A stretch of 60,103 nt of DNA from Pseudomonadota bacterium (GCA_027364845.1 DAHXOO010000012.1:1-60103); one strand, 5' to 3'. Positions 9,907-20,303 are shown, counted from the stretch's first letter. Numbers and translations are program-made. Notes: generated by a model from the letters alone, not told the origin.

Positions 9907-10060
9907 CAGAGGACAATGGGCACAGAGGGCCGGGAAATGCAACGACAAACGAGCTTGATCCGGACTAAAGCAACCCATTGGAATCAACACGAAGGCATAC
10001 CTCCTCCGCTATGCCCTTTCCGATACGGCATCGTGAAGACCTGCCGCAAAGAAACCACCC

Positions 10061-10100
10061 ACCACCCGCTACGCACTGTAATTGGTGCGCAACGGGTGGT
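10061..10100 (-). terminator. probable terminator of the dsrE-type gene
   Basis: Inverted repeat ACCACCCG / CGGGTGGT with an inner CGCAC / GTGCG stem and a symmetric three-base internal loop. It lies about 20 bases downstream of the minus-strand DsrE stop. On the minus strand it is followed shortly by a TTTCTTT tract, consistent with an intrinsic terminator. Confidence 0.5.
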
Positions 10101-10121
10101 GTACGACAACCCGTTCAAAGT

Positions 10122-10742
10122 CTAAATAAACAGAGTGACGTCCGCCTTCGACGCGATCGGCAGGAACGATGCGGCACCGACGTAATCCTTCACTTCGGGG
10201 ATGAACTCGTCCTTGTTGAAGCCGAAGACGTCCACGGTCATCTGGCAGGCGATCATTTCGACGCCGGCCTCGATGCATAGATCGCGCAGCTCCTTGACCG
10301 AGGCAACACCCTTGTTCTTGAAGGTTTTCTTCATGAGGCTGGTTGCCACCTTCTCGAATCCGGGAATGCCTGCCATGATCAGATTCGGCATCGGCCAGAC
10401 AAAGCTCTGGAACCATTTGGGACCAAACGGCATTTTCATCGGCATGGCCGGGTTGCCCAAGGGGCTCACCTCGGCCCCGATCTCCTTCTTCAGGAGTAGC
10501 AGGCCGTAGAACGTGAAGAACACCTTGACGTCCCAGCCCAGCGCCGCGCCGGTGGACGCCAGGATGAACGGGGGGTAGGCCCAGTCCAGCGTGCCCTTGG
10601 TCGCGATCAGTGCCATGCTCGGCGTCTTGTTGGCTTCGATGTCTGCCAGCTTCTTGGGCAGCATTTCATCCAGACGCAAATCGATAAATTTCTCGAGCTG
10701 CTTGGTGTCGAGCTGCGAGACCTTCTCTGCGGTAGTTGACAT
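10122..10742 (-). CDS. DsrE/DsrF/DrsH-like family protein
   Basis: DsrE-fold protein of 206 aa. Known relatives carry persulfide sulfur on cysteine in sulfur-oxidising bacteria. The DsrE/F/H region holds two conserved-looking cysteines (DLCIEAGVEMIACQMTVDVFG, about residues 163-183, quoted here in part for the motif CQMTVDVFG). A hydrophobic stretch around residues 55-80 (FILASTGAALGW, KVFFTFYGLLLL) resembles the DsrE2 branch, though a membrane location is not certain. Start ATG 10742 has an excellent AGGAGAGG ribosome site. It stands alone between galE (convergent) and the TIGR03790-type gene (divergent), inside an EPS locus, which is an odd place for it. Confidence 0.8.
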   Translation of the reverse strand: MSTTAEKVSQLDTKQLEKFIDLRLDEMLPKKLADIEANKTPSMALIATKGTLDWAYPPFILASTGAALGWDVKVFFTFYGLLLLKKEIGAEVSPLGNPAMPMKMPFGPKWFQSFVWPMPNLIMAGIPGFEKVATSLMKKTFKNKGVASVKELRDLCIEAGVEMIACQMTVDVFGFNKDEFIPEVKDYVGAASFLPIASKADVTLFI

Positions 10743-11002
10743 CTTGTTCCTCTCCTTCTTCGTGAGTGTTGATGGTGGCTCGTGTCCATCCCTGCACGCA
10801 CCCCTTCGCGAGGGGTGTTTGGTCTGGCCTGCGCTCACGCGCACTTGGCCTTTCCAAAGTTCCGGCACGAGCAGCCCTGCTTCGAACGCGCCCGGTATAC
10901 CCGGTGTCATTAGTCGTTCATCAGTGGGTCGGCATATGATGCCACCCGGGCAAACTCGTTGAACCACAAAGCCAACTCATACTCATAAACAGAGGTGGCA
11001 AA

Positions 11003-12187
11003 GTGAGGACCAACAGATTAATTATATTTATTGGGTCCGCTATCTATACTATGCATTCCAGCACGCTAAAGTCAACACAATTGATGTTGCTAAAATCTCT
11101 TGCGATCGGCTGTTTTATGATTATTTTACAGGGACTTACCATCCCTACAGCGCCTGCCGCTACGGCCACTTCTGCTACGGCGGAAGCGCACCTCGGGCCG
11201 CGCGATCTGGCGGTAATCGTCAATAATGACGACCCGTTGAGCGTACGAATCGGCGAGTACTACCAGGCCCTGCGCCACATACCGGATGCGAACATGATCC
11301 ATGTCCGCTTCAGACCGGGCTCGGTGTCGATGGCGCCATCGGAATTCCGCGCGATCGATGCCCGGGTCGATGCCCTCACACCGAACAATGTCCAGGCCTA
11401 CGCGCTCACCTGGACTGCGCCCTACCGGGTGGGTTGCATGTCCATCACTACGGCATTCGCCGCCGGTTTCCACCAGGCGTATTGCGCAAGCGGTTGTCAG
11501 CCGACCCAGTACGACCCCTACTTCGATTCACCAAGCCACGCTCCCTACACCAACTTCGGGATCCGGCCCACCATGGCGCTCGCCGGCCGGGACTTCCAAG
11601 ACGTCAAACGCCTGATCGACCGGGGCGTGACTTCGGATGGCACCTTTCCGCGCGGGACGGGTTATCTCCTGAGCACTTCCGACCGGGCACGCAATGTGCG
11701 TGCCTCAATGTATCCGGCCATCGTGAGCGAACTGGGCAAAAAGCTGAAACTGCGGATCGTCAGGGCGAATTACATCGTCGGGAAAAAGGACGTACTATTT
11801 TATTTCACTGGCATCGTTCGGGTGCGGGCGTTGCTGAGCAACCATTTCCTGCCGGGCGCGATCGCCGACCACCTCACCTCCCTCGGCGGCGTGCTCATAC
11901 ACAGCAGCCAGATGAGCAGCCTGAAATGGCTCGAGGCCGGCGCTACAGCAAGCTACGGGACCGTGGTCGAACCCTGCAATCTGCCGGATAAGTTCCCGAG
12001 CCCCGGTGTCGTGATACGTTATTATCTAAAAGGCGAGTCGTTGATCGAAGCCTATTGGAAGGGCGTGGCCATGCCGGGTCAGGGCATATTCATCGGAGAA
12101 CCTCTGGCTACACCTTTTTCATTGCCGCGTGAAGGGAATCGGGAATCCCCGGACAACACACGCAACGGCGAGCACATGCATAACTAA
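11003..12187 (+). CDS. TIGR03790-like secreted protein of unknown function
   Basis: 394 aa. The mature region begins HLGPRDLAVIVNNDDPLS, followed by IGEYYQALRHIPDANMIHV, features I associate with the uncharacterised TIGR03790 family often seen in PEP-CTERM genomes. A signal-like hydrophobic stretch (LAIGCFMIILQG) at about residues 31-42 is consistent with export. GTG 11003 has AGAGGTGG just upstream; ATG 11051 would give a shorter, more normal signal peptide and is a good alternative. Function unknown. It diverges from the dsrE-type gene across 260 bases. Confidence 0.6.
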   Translation: MRTNRLIIFIGSAIYTMHSSTLKSTQLMLLKSLAIGCFMIILQGLTIPTAPAATATSATAEAHLGPRDLAVIVNNDDPLSVRIGEYYQALRHIPDANMIHVRFRPGSVSMAPSEFRAIDARVDALTPNNVQAYALTWTAPYRVGCMSITTAFAAGFHQAYCASGCQPTQYDPYFDSPSHAPYTNFGIRPTMALAGRDFQDVKRLIDRGVTSDGTFPRGTGYLLSTSDRARNVRASMYPAIVSELGKKLKLRIVRANYIVGKKDVLFYFTGIVRVRALLSNHFLPGAIADHLTSLGGVLIHSSQMSSLKWLEAGATASYGTVVEPCNLPDKFPSPGVVIRYYLKGESLIEAYWKGVAMPGQGIFIGEPLATPFSLPREGNRESPDNTRNGEHMHN

Positions 12188-12419
12188 GGCACTTGCAGAC
12201 ACGCGGCTTCACGAACTTCGACCATCCGGTGGTCATCGCGTTGACAACGCCTACCCCCAGCGCTCACAGCTATAGCAATATTGGTTCCGGGCCTTGCTTG
12301 CTACTTTCTTTGTTTTCATTCGTCTACCTCAGGTTACTCAGCAGTCACGAATATAGGCGACGGAAGGAGCTTGGAAAAAAGACCGGACAAGCTTTGGATC
12401 GTCGCGAACGTCGGGCGAG

Positions 12420-13190
12420 CTATGGGTCAATCCATCCGGCGAGTTTTTCGCCTTGCTGCAGCGGCCGTCGTGCCGTGCCGGTGCGCTTGAGGTGACTCCA
12501 GACCCATTCATCCGGATTCAATTCGGGCGCGTAACCCGGTAAGCAATGCAGGCTCAGCTTACCTTCGGTCGATTCCACGTAGTCACGAACAAGACGAGTT
12601 TTGTGTGCGGGCAGGTTATCGAGAATCAGCCGCACCGGTTTTTTGCGCCGATGCATTAATTGGCCCAGCAACGCGACAAACAGTTCACCATTCAATCCAC
12701 CGACATAGGTGCAGAACCAAAACTCCCCGCGCGGACCCACTGCAGAGGCGGCCGAGATGGATGGGCGTTGCCCGGGTCGATAAACGATGGGTGTCTGGCC
12801 ACGCAAGCCCCAGGTCTTGCCCTGCACGGTGTCAGCGCGAAAGCCAGACCCATCCCAAAATAGGATCTGCGCGCCGTCGCGTTTAGCCTGGCGGGCCAGC
12901 GCGGGATACGTCTGATCCTGCCACAAGGCAATCGCCTCGGGATCTCGCTGATACGCACGCTGCAGAGGTTTCTGCGGCGTCAGCTGCAGCTTTGCCAACA
13001 GTGAACCGACCGACGTGACGCCCAGATCAATCCCAAACTTCTGCTCGATCAACAGGGCCACGATCGCGCGCGCCCCAAGCCAAAATCCAACCCGTATTGC
13101 CACAGATCACGGCCATTGACCCAGCGAAACACTTGTCGCTCCTGGGCCGCAGTCAAACTACGCGCCGCCGAGCATCTGCGCCTGCTGCGG
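12420..13190 (-). pseudogene. IS630-family transposase, frameshifted near the N-terminus
   Basis: The catalytic core is readable from about 13103 to 12420: FWDGSGFRA contains the first D, LILDNLPAHK the second, and LNPDEWVWSHLKR the terminal E. The N-terminal helix-turn-helix part (AAQERQVFRWVNGRDLWQYG) lies upstream at about 13090-13170 in a different frame, so a one-base deletion near 13078 breaks the gene. No clean terminal repeats were found. Confidence 0.8.
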
Positions 13191-13221
13191 GACTACCCAC
13201 TGCTGTGCAGCATGAGGTAAG

Positions 13222-13333
13222 AAAGGCGACAGCTACGACAACGCGGCGATGGAGTCCTGGAACTACAACCTCAAGGCCGAAGCCATTCACGGTGAACGTT
13301 TCACTACGCGTGAGATGGCCAAGACACAGGTAC
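13222..13333 (+). pseudogene. IS3-family OrfB fragment
   Basis: A short in-frame piece reads KGDSYDNAAMESWNYNLKAE and continues to an IHGERF motif. This is the region around the last catalytic D and E of IS3-type integrases. Nothing before or after it in frame belongs to the gene. Confidence 0.7.
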
Positions 13334-13534
13334 GATTGTGCGCCGGCCCTCCGTGCCTCGCGCGGCGTTAAGCATTGCGGGCGGAGCGCCGTTGCCTCGT
13401 GCGACGCCGCAGGGCAGCCGAGGGCGTGCTAGAGTGGATGCGAAAGCACAAAGAGTGTGCCGAGACCGAGTGCGCGAGGGCGGCTTGGAAGTTCCGTCGC
13501 GTATGCAGCCCGATCCGTGGTGCGCGTGCTGCCC

Positions 13535-13701
13535 CGCACGCAGCAAAGCCCAACCCCTGGCTCCAGGGCCTGTTGGCCCGGCGTCACCCGAACATAGCGG
13601 CAGTGGCCTTGGCCAACAAGAATGCCCGCATCGTCTGGGCGATCCTGGCGCATGGCAGAGACTACCAGCCGGACTTCGTGCCGGTATCAGCCGCCGCATG
13701 A
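13535..13701 (+). pseudogene. IS110-family transposase C-terminal fragment
   Basis: The frame ends NPWLQGLLARRHPNIAAVAL then ANKNARIVWAILAHGRDYQP, which is the C-terminus of IS110/IS1111-type transposases. The upstream part of the same frame (13375-13530) has no matching sequence, so only the tail survives. Confidence 0.65.
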
Positions 13702-13899
13702 TCGGCCCGGCTGACTGAATGACCGAGTTCTGTCGAAGGAGGATCTCCGCCGATTGCTTCAGGCAATCACAACGTGATGGCAAGACAGGTCAGACCGTGA
13801 CCGGGCCAGTCTGTGGCCCTCGGCGTGCTTCAAGCACTTCTTAGTGATTAGACCCCGGTCAGCGGATTCCATCAGGGACAGAGGCAAAAGCCTCATTCA

Positions 13900-14115
13900 A
13901 AGTCCGGATGGTTGGCTGCAATCTTCACCTTCTTACCGTCATCGAGTGTGTGCTTGGCAAGCTGGGTGCGACCATGTACGAGGGCCGACGCACATATCGT
14001 AGCGCGTCACATCGAAGGGCTGCTGGGTTTCAGCACGTGATAACAGGCCGCCGCGAGCTTGTGCGCGAGCGCCTTGGTCGCCACGATGCTATTCCTCGCC
14101 GGATCCATAGCGGCA
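13900..14115 (-). pseudogene. possible second IS110-type C-terminal remnant
   Basis: The minus strand reads ARNSIVATKALAHKLAAACY followed by HVLK near 14040-14105, resembling an IS110 C-terminus, then stops agreeing with any family. The remainder of 13702-14171 shows no gene. Confidence 0.35.
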
Positions 14116-14171
14116 TGCCCTAAGATTGCTTACAATCACCCACATGAATCGGAGAAGGCTCAGAATAACTA

Positions 14172-16073
14172 ATGTGTGGAATTCTTGGAATTATCGGCGG
14201 ACCCTTACCCATTGCAGAGCTGGTTGCCAAATCCGCCTTGCACCTATTGAAACACCGTGGACCCGATGATCACGGGGTTTGGCGCGCGGATAATGCCTGG
14301 CTGGGGCATCGCCGGCTGTCAATCATCGACATCGGCCCTTCCGGTCACCAGCCAATGGTACATAACCAAACTGGGGTTGCCGTCATTTTCAACGGCGAGA
14401 TCTACAACTATCTCGAATTGCGAGATGAACTCGTCGCGCTGGGCCACCCTTTCCAGAGCCATTCCGATACGGAAGTTCTGTTAGTTGCCTATATTGCATG
14501 GGGGAAGGAATGCGTACGTCGCTTCAACGGGATGTGGTCATTTCTCATCTGGGATCCTCGGCTTGGCGAAGCCTTTTTCTCCAGAGACAGGTTCGGAGTG
14601 AAACCATTTTACTATACTCTCGCCCGCGGACGGTTCTCGGTGGCATCCGAGCCCAAGGCTTTGATCGCCCTATATCCCGAACTAAGGAAGGTGGATGAAA
14701 GCGCACTTTACCGATTTCTGGCCGAAGGCATGCTGTGCGATGGTGAACATAGCTTCTACGATGGCATCAAGATACTCGAACCCGCCCACTCTGGTGTCTT
14801 CCGGCCGGGATACTCATACCCGGTAATAAAAAGGTATTGGGATTTTCCGACAGATGCGGACCAATTGCCGGACTCCCCAGGGCTCGCACAGTCTTTTCAG
14901 ACATTGTTCGAGGATTCGGTCCGCCTGCGCCTGCGCAGCGATGTTCCGGTCGGTATCACCCTATCGGGTGGGCTCGACTCTACGGCAGTGCTTCACGCAT
15001 CGGTGCATAATCTGAATAATTTCGATGGTGAATTATTGGCGTTTACTTCGGTATACAGAGCCGCGTCACACGGAAGCACGTTCGACGAGATTAAGTGGGC
15101 TCAAATCGCGTTGAAACAATATCCGCGTGTGCGCCTCCTAGAAGTTGACGCGGAGAGCGATTGGCTCCCAATATTGCGCCGGGTGGCTTGGCACATGGAC
15201 AGCCCCACCTACTCCCCTGCCGTATTTCCCCTGTGGAAAATCATGGAGGCAGCACGACAAAAAAAAGTGCCGGTTTTGCTGGAAGGCCAAGGAGCGGACG
15301 AACTTCTCGGTGGCTACACCCAGTACGCCGCACTCGCATTTCTGAACGACATGCGTAACCTGTTTTTCGGGACCGGCAACGTAACGATCGCACAGGTCCT
15401 GCACAATCTTCGCGCCTATCAAACCAAATTCGGAACGATGCAGTTTCTGTCCTGGCTAGGAAGAACCTCAGTTCCCGCACTAAATTCCGTCAATAGGCAG
15501 TTTCTCGGCGCTCTCGGGACCTTGCGTAAAGATTTTGTCCGACGCGCTAAAGCCGATCAGGACGAACCTGCAGTTGATCAGCGGCGAAGCACCGTAGACC
15601 GGCGACTCCTGGCCGATTTCTCCAAGCATATTCTGCCCGGGCTGCTCCATTATGGCGATGCCATAAGTATGGCCCACTCTATCGAATCGCGCTTGCCATT
15701 TATGGATTACCGGCTCGTCGAATTCGGCTTCTGCCTGCCATCTTCCTGGAAAGTAAGTAACGGCGAAACAAAGCGTATACTTCGAGAGTACTTGCGAACT
15801 TCGGGTCAGACTTCCATCGCATCCCGAAAGGACAAGATTGGATACGCCACTCCTATCGATCAGTGGCTTTCGCCAAACAATGCTGCTGAGCTGCGCAAGA
15901 TTCTGCTGAATCCGGATTCCCACATTCTTCAGTACTGCGACCGCAAGAAGGTCGGGCGGCTGATTGATTGCTATACCAGAGGTTTTGCACGAACCAGTAA
16001 CCATGTCTATAGGTTGCTTACCGCGGAGTTATGGCTAGAGGGATGTATTTTTCCAGTCCACGTGCCAAAATAA
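14172..16073 (+). CDS. asnB: asparagine synthase (glutamine-hydrolysing)-like amidotransferase
   Basis: 633 aa. The N-terminal class II glutaminase domain starts at Cys2 (MCGILGIIGG) and has HRGPDDHG and NGEIYNY motifs. The synthetase domain has the PP-loop SGGLDST near residue 265. Members of this family inside EPS clusters probably amidate a sugar acid rather than make free asparagine; that is inference from location. It opens the sugar-specific block and is preceded by IS debris, so the start of that block may have been recombined. ATG 14172 is fixed by the catalytic Cys2. Confidence 0.85.
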   Translation: MCGILGIIGGPLPIAELVAKSALHLLKHRGPDDHGVWRADNAWLGHRRLSIIDIGPSGHQPMVHNQTGVAVIFNGEIYNYLELRDELVALGHPFQSHSDTEVLLVAYIAWGKECVRRFNGMWSFLIWDPRLGEAFFSRDRFGVKPFYYTLARGRFSVASEPKALIALYPELRKVDESALYRFLAEGMLCDGEHSFYDGIKILEPAHSGVFRPGYSYPVIKRYWDFPTDADQLPDSPGLAQSFQTLFEDSVRLRLRSDVPVGITLSGGLDSTAVLHASVHNLNNFDGELLAFTSVYRAASHGSTFDEIKWAQIALKQYPRVRLLEVDAESDWLPILRRVAWHMDSPTYSPAVFPLWKIMEAARQKKVPVLLEGQGADELLGGYTQYAALAFLNDMRNLFFGTGNVTIAQVLHNLRAYQTKFGTMQFLSWLGRTSVPALNSVNRQFLGALGTLRKDFVRRAKADQDEPAVDQRRSTVDRRLLADFSKHILPGLLHYGDAISMAHSIESRLPFMDYRLVEFGFCLPSSWKVSNGETKRILREYLRTSGQTSIASRKDKIGYATPIDQWLSPNNAAELRKILLNPDSHILQYCDRKKVGRLIDCYTRGFARTSNHVYRLLTAELWLEGCIFPVHVPK

Positions 16074-16514
16074 CGTGGAGATTACCCGTCTTTCGCCATT
16101 CACAGGGGTTGCGGTAAGTAATTGGTGATCACTTCTGGTCTGCCAACACTGGATCTACGTGACTGGATAACCTCAAAATGAGAGGATAGTTGAAAGGTAT
16201 TCGTCTTCAAAGACGTCTGCTGCATTTCCGTCGCTCTGCAATCAGTCGCTTGTAGGTTCGTCATAAATTATCGGCGATAATAGAGCCACAGGGTAGTCTG
16301 AGACGAAATCCGATAACGAATTGTTGTTACATAATTATTCTGTTTTCAAAAAAACCGCCAAACACAAACTTACCACGATCGCTTATAATATCTATGAGTC
16401 CAGCCGCCTCATTGACAATTAGCACCTCTTGCTGCGGCGGGGCATTTCCGTGGAATCAGCCACCTGACCGTTTTTGTTATCGAAGCGTACGCATCAACAC
16501 CCAAGGGGGCGTAA
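16074..16514. other. AT-richer intergenic region
   Basis: 440 bases without a supported gene between the amidotransferase and the FkbM methyltransferase. Its AT-rich middle (16300-16380) could carry a promoter for the following genes, but no motif stands out enough to place. Confidence 0.3.
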
Positions 16515-17213
16515 TTGTTCAACGTCATTTCGGTTAGGGGCCATCACTTATTCGCTGACGATCTGATTGAAAAATCGATTGCTCTCGACTTAGGCGCACA
16601 CAAGGGCGAGTTTTCGGCATGGATCACAGATCGATTTGGCTGCGTCTGTCACGCAGTCGAGGCAGTACCGGTACTGTACCAAGCAATACCACCGTCACCG
16701 CGGGTATCGCTATATAATTACGCCATCACGGCACACGACGGTCCGGTCGAAATATACATTTCTGACAACCCTGAAGCGAACTCCATCTATCCCGGCTCCA
16801 CACGCACCGAGTGTCAAACTCAGACAGTTGAGGGCATAACACTTTGCAGCCTGATGCGTCGCTTGGGTTTGGAAAAAATTGATTTGCTCAAAATAGACAT
16901 CGAGGGGGCCGAAATAGCGTTATTCGATTCCACATCGAACGACGTATTAAGCCGAATCCGGCAGATCACAGTCGAGTTCCACGACTTTATACCGGAATTA
17001 GGCATTCAGAACGACGTTAAGCGGACCAAGCTCAGATTGCAGTCGCTCGGATTCTACTGTATCGAGTGGTCACGCACCAATACAGATGTACTGTTCATCA
17101 ACCGACATGCTTCCTCGACGTCATGGATCGATTACCTATTTGCTAAGTATGTATTGCGCTATGTGTTTGGTATCGGTCGTATGTTGAAAAGACAACTCAA
17201 GAAATCAAACTAA
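16515..17213 (+). CDS. FkbM-family SAM-dependent methyltransferase
   Basis: 232 aa. SAM-binding motif I is ALDLGAHKGEFS near residues 23-34 and the family motif LLKIDIEGAE is near 123-132. Such enzymes O-methylate sugars in polysaccharides. Start is TTG 16515 with a GGGGG ribosome site six bases upstream; no ATG in frame fits before motif I. The stop codon is overlapped by the left flank of a small inverted-repeat element. Codon use is more AT-rich than the export genes. Confidence 0.8.
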   Translation: MFNVISVRGHHLFADDLIEKSIALDLGAHKGEFSAWITDRFGCVCHAVEAVPVLYQAIPPSPRVSLYNYAITAHDGPVEIYISDNPEANSIYPGSTRTECQTQTVEGITLCSLMRRLGLEKIDLLKIDIEGAEIALFDSTSNDVLSRIRQITVEFHDFIPELGIQNDVKRTKLRLQSLGFYCIEWSRTNTDVLFINRHASSTSWIDYLFAKYVLRYVFGIGRMLKRQLKKSN

Positions 17214-17358
17214 CAGTTTGTTAAAAAAGCCCGGAAAACATCAGAATCCGTCATTCCGGCGCAAGCCGGAATACAAACTATTACTGATTTCACTTATTCT
17301 ATTTTACTGGACCCCGGCCTTCACCGGGGTGACGAAGCGTTTTTCAACAAACTGCTAA
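17210..17358. mobile_element. MITE with IS5-like ends and CTAA target duplication
   Basis: Terminal inverted repeats start CAGTTTGTTAAAAAAGC at 17214 and end TTTTTCAACAAACTG at 17354 (141 bp). CTAA flanks each side (17210-17213 and 17355-17358). The centre holds two further hairpins (CCGGCGCAAGCCGG and CCCCGGCCTTCACCGGGG) bounded by CGTCA / TGACG. The ends resemble those of the intact IS5-family element at 32927. The left CTAA supplies the FkbM stop codon. Confidence 0.75.
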
Positions 17359-17464
17359 CCCCGCATCCGACATCGCAGAATGCATGGTGGTCGGCGTGAA
17401 TTCCTGAAACACACCAACGGTATCTGAAATCACAACGCGCACCACTTCTCATTCAGAAAACACA

Positions 17465-18793
17465 ATGGCACACCGCTCGACAACTATCTGGTTAGGGACA
17501 TTGCTGACGAACAGCATAATTCTTCTTGCCGGGGTTGCCACAGGCATTATATCCGCACGCCTGCTCTTGCCCGAGGGTCGTGGCTTGGTGGCCGCGGTAC
17601 GGTTTTGGCCACAGATCCTGCTTGGGCTGGGCCCTTTGGGGCTGAATCAAGCGACCACTTATCGTCTCAGCCAACCGGGCGCCAATCAGAAAACTATAAT
17701 ATCAAGTGCCTTCTGGCTGTCGCTCGCGCTAGCTGGCATCACCATGATTACCGGATTCTTTGTCCTGCCCTACCTGCTCGACAGCCAGCGTGAGCAATGG
17801 CTGCCACTCGCACGCACATACCTATTACTCCTTCTCCCGTTTGGTTTCACCACCCATGTATTGCGCGCGGTCGATCAAGGGAATTTAAAGTTTGGGCGAT
17901 TCAATCTTGTGAATCTCTCCGTTCCTGTGATCTATCTCATTACTTTGATTGTGCTGTGGATATGCCATAAGGTAACGGTGAACACAGTGGTAATAGCTAG
18001 CGTTCTGTCGACGGTAGCTGTGTCGCTCATTCGAATTGTTGCAGACAGCAAAAAATTGGCAGGCGCTTTTTCGTCGCACGAAGCGCGGCGCCTGTTACAG
18101 ACCGGTTGGCGATTTCATATCACTGTTGTATTAATTTTAATCTCTAGCCATGCTGACAGAATCGTTTTGATGTTGCTGTGGGACAATAGGTCTATCGGGC
18201 TTTATATGGTTGCCTTTACCGTGGCATCATCAAGTCTTAATGCCATCGCCGGCAGCTTCTGCACGATCATGTTCCCTAATATCGGTCGGCTGGCTGACAC
18301 GCAAGCGCAACGTCAGTATCTTGGAAAGTATCTGCGCCATGCCATGTTACTACTTGTAGTTGTATCGTTAGCACTCGCGGTATTGGCACACTGGCTCATT
18401 CCGCTCCTGTTCGGAGTAGCATTTAGGCCGGCAGTTCCGCTTACGATGGTTCTTCTATTTGCTTATATTCCAATTTCGATGTGTCAGATCATCGTATCGA
18501 GCCTGAGCGGCTTGGGGGAATCTCGAGCTAGCAGCATTTCTGAAGCGATTGCCTTGATCACCTTTCTCGCGACCTCATACCCTCTCAGAAAACTGATCGG
18601 TCTACCTGGGATTCCCGTGGGTTTGTTTCTCGCGTACACCCTGTCATCGCTGTATCTGGCCGCGCATCTGCGTTCCCGCTTATCCATGCACGCGTGCGAC
18701 TGGTGGGGGCTAAATCGTGCCACGTTTGTCGAGGCTGCAATGACCGGACGGGCTATGCTTTTGCGCGCCATGAACAGAAGATCTGGACAATAA
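17465..18793 (+). CDS. Wzx-type polysaccharide flippase
   Basis: 442 aa integral membrane protein with about 12 hydrophobic segments, beginning with TLLTNSIILLAGVATGIISA. Composition, length and neighbours (glycosyltransferases, ligase) fit the MATE/MOP oligosaccharide flippase family. It would turn lipid-linked repeat units to the periplasmic face. No single diagnostic residue motif exists for this family, so the call rests on topology and context. ATG 17465. Confidence 0.8.
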   Translation: MAHRSTTIWLGTLLTNSIILLAGVATGIISARLLLPEGRGLVAAVRFWPQILLGLGPLGLNQATTYRLSQPGANQKTIISSAFWLSLALAGITMITGFFVLPYLLDSQREQWLPLARTYLLLLLPFGFTTHVLRAVDQGNLKFGRFNLVNLSVPVIYLITLIVLWICHKVTVNTVVIASVLSTVAVSLIRIVADSKKLAGAFSSHEARRLLQTGWRFHITVVLILISSHADRIVLMLLWDNRSIGLYMVAFTVASSSLNAIAGSFCTIMFPNIGRLADTQAQRQYLGKYLRHAMLLLVVVSLALAVLAHWLIPLLFGVAFRPAVPLTMVLLFAYIPISMCQIIVSSLSGLGESRASSISEAIALITFLATSYPLRKLIGLPGIPVGLFLAYTLSSLYLAAHLRSRLSMHACDWWGLNRATFVEAAMTGRAMLLRAMNRRSGQ

Positions 18794-18812
18794 TCACGTC
18801 AAAGGTCGGTGT

Positions 18813-20114
18813 ATGAACCGTCAGCGTAAGGACCATGTGCACGTTGCGATGCTCGGTGCCCGTATGCACTATGCCGTCCCCTTATTGCTCGATAAACGCG
18901 GCATGCTAGGGCGCTTCTATACAGACAATTACATCGGAAACAAGCCATGGCTCGAAAAATGTTTGCGTGCAATTCCAGCCCGCTTGAAAAGCCGCGCCAT
19001 CAACCGCTGGCTGGGACGAACAGCGGAAATTGATGCGTCTAGAGTGGTTTCGTTCGAAACTCTCGGTTTTCGCACTTGGTGGCGGCGCAAGCGAGCAAAA
19101 GATACAGGAATGCTCCGCACTCTATTTGCAGAAGAAAACAGGCACTTTAACCAATGCATCCTGCGGCACGGCATAAATGGCGCCCGCGTGATCTTCGGCT
19201 TCAATGGTGCGGCTCTCGAACTTTTCAGGTTCGCGAAATCCGCTGGCGGAATCGCAACAGTGCTAGAGCAAACCATAGTGCCAGCGGAGATACAGAGGCA
19301 GCTCTTAGTAGAGGAGGTCAAACGATGGCCGGGATGGCAACCGGGGCTAAAATTGGATGCGGACCGGGACCCTCTAAGAGAACGGGAGCAATCTGAATGG
19401 CAGCTCGCGGATATTGTAATTGGCGGATCGCAATTCGTGAAAGATGGGTTAATGAAATTGGGGTTAGATGCCAAAAAGTGCGTCGTCATACCCTATGGCA
19501 TCAATCTGAAACAGTTCGATGCATCGCACAAAAAGCTGAAAGACAAGGATGGGCCGCTACGGGTTCTATTTGCCGGTGAAGTCGGACTACGCAAGGGAGC
19601 ACCATACCTTCTTGAGGCACTGGAGTCGCTCGGCCCGAAGGCAGTGGAGGCACGGTTGGCTGGCTACATTGCTCTTGCGCCACAGGTACTCGCGCGCTAT
19701 CGGCACGTCGCCAGGTTTCTTGGACCGGTGCCGCGCACAAAAATGAAAGAACTCATTGACTGGGCAGACGTTTTTGTGCTCCCCTCCATATGCGAAGGTT
19801 CAGCTACAGTCATTTATGAAGCGCTCGCTAGCGGCATACCGGCTATCGCAACCCCAAACACTGGCTCCGTCATTCGAGACGGCATTGACGGGTACATTGT
19901 GCCGATTCGGGATTCAAACGCGATTGCCCAAACCTTGCATCGCTATTGCACTCAACCAGAGCTTCTTCTTTCACATCATGAAGCTGCACTCGCAGGCCGC
20001 CAGCGCCTCGGACTCGAGCGTTATGGAACTGACCTCGCCCACACACTTGAATGCGTGTTAACATCGATACACACGTCAGAGTCATCACAAGATCCGTGGG
20101 GCATAGCGAAATAA
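18813..20114 (+). CDS. glycosyltransferase, GT4-like
   Basis: 433 aa, two-domain GT-B protein. The C-terminal half has LFAGEVGLRKGAPYLLEAL and the donor-site motif SICEGSATVIYEALASGIP (E-x7-E) near residues 328-346. The N-terminal half is basic and divergent. Starts 19 bases after the flippase stop, so the two are probably co-transcribed. Sugar specificity cannot be read from sequence. Confidence 0.82.
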   Translation: MNRQRKDHVHVAMLGARMHYAVPLLLDKRGMLGRFYTDNYIGNKPWLEKCLRAIPARLKSRAINRWLGRTAEIDASRVVSFETLGFRTWWRRKRAKDTGMLRTLFAEENRHFNQCILRHGINGARVIFGFNGAALELFRFAKSAGGIATVLEQTIVPAEIQRQLLVEEVKRWPGWQPGLKLDADRDPLREREQSEWQLADIVIGGSQFVKDGLMKLGLDAKKCVVIPYGINLKQFDASHKKLKDKDGPLRVLFAGEVGLRKGAPYLLEALESLGPKAVEARLAGYIALAPQVLARYRHVARFLGPVPRTKMKELIDWADVFVLPSICEGSATVIYEALASGIPAIATPNTGSVIRDGIDGYIVPIRDSNAIAQTLHRYCTQPELLLSHHEAALAGRQRLGLERYGTDLAHTLECVLTSIHTSESSQDPWGIAK

Positions 20115-20303
20115 AAGCGGGATCCGACGAGATCATGGTTTAGCGCAGACTAAACTCATACACAGCACACGTAAATCATGCTTTCCTTTCCAAAAGGATC
20201 GACGCATACGTGTTACGGCACATTGTCGTGTGGATTTGTACTGAGCCGCCTTCTGTTGATGTTATTGCGGCAATAACTCCTAACGCTGAATCTAAGGTCC
20301 AGA

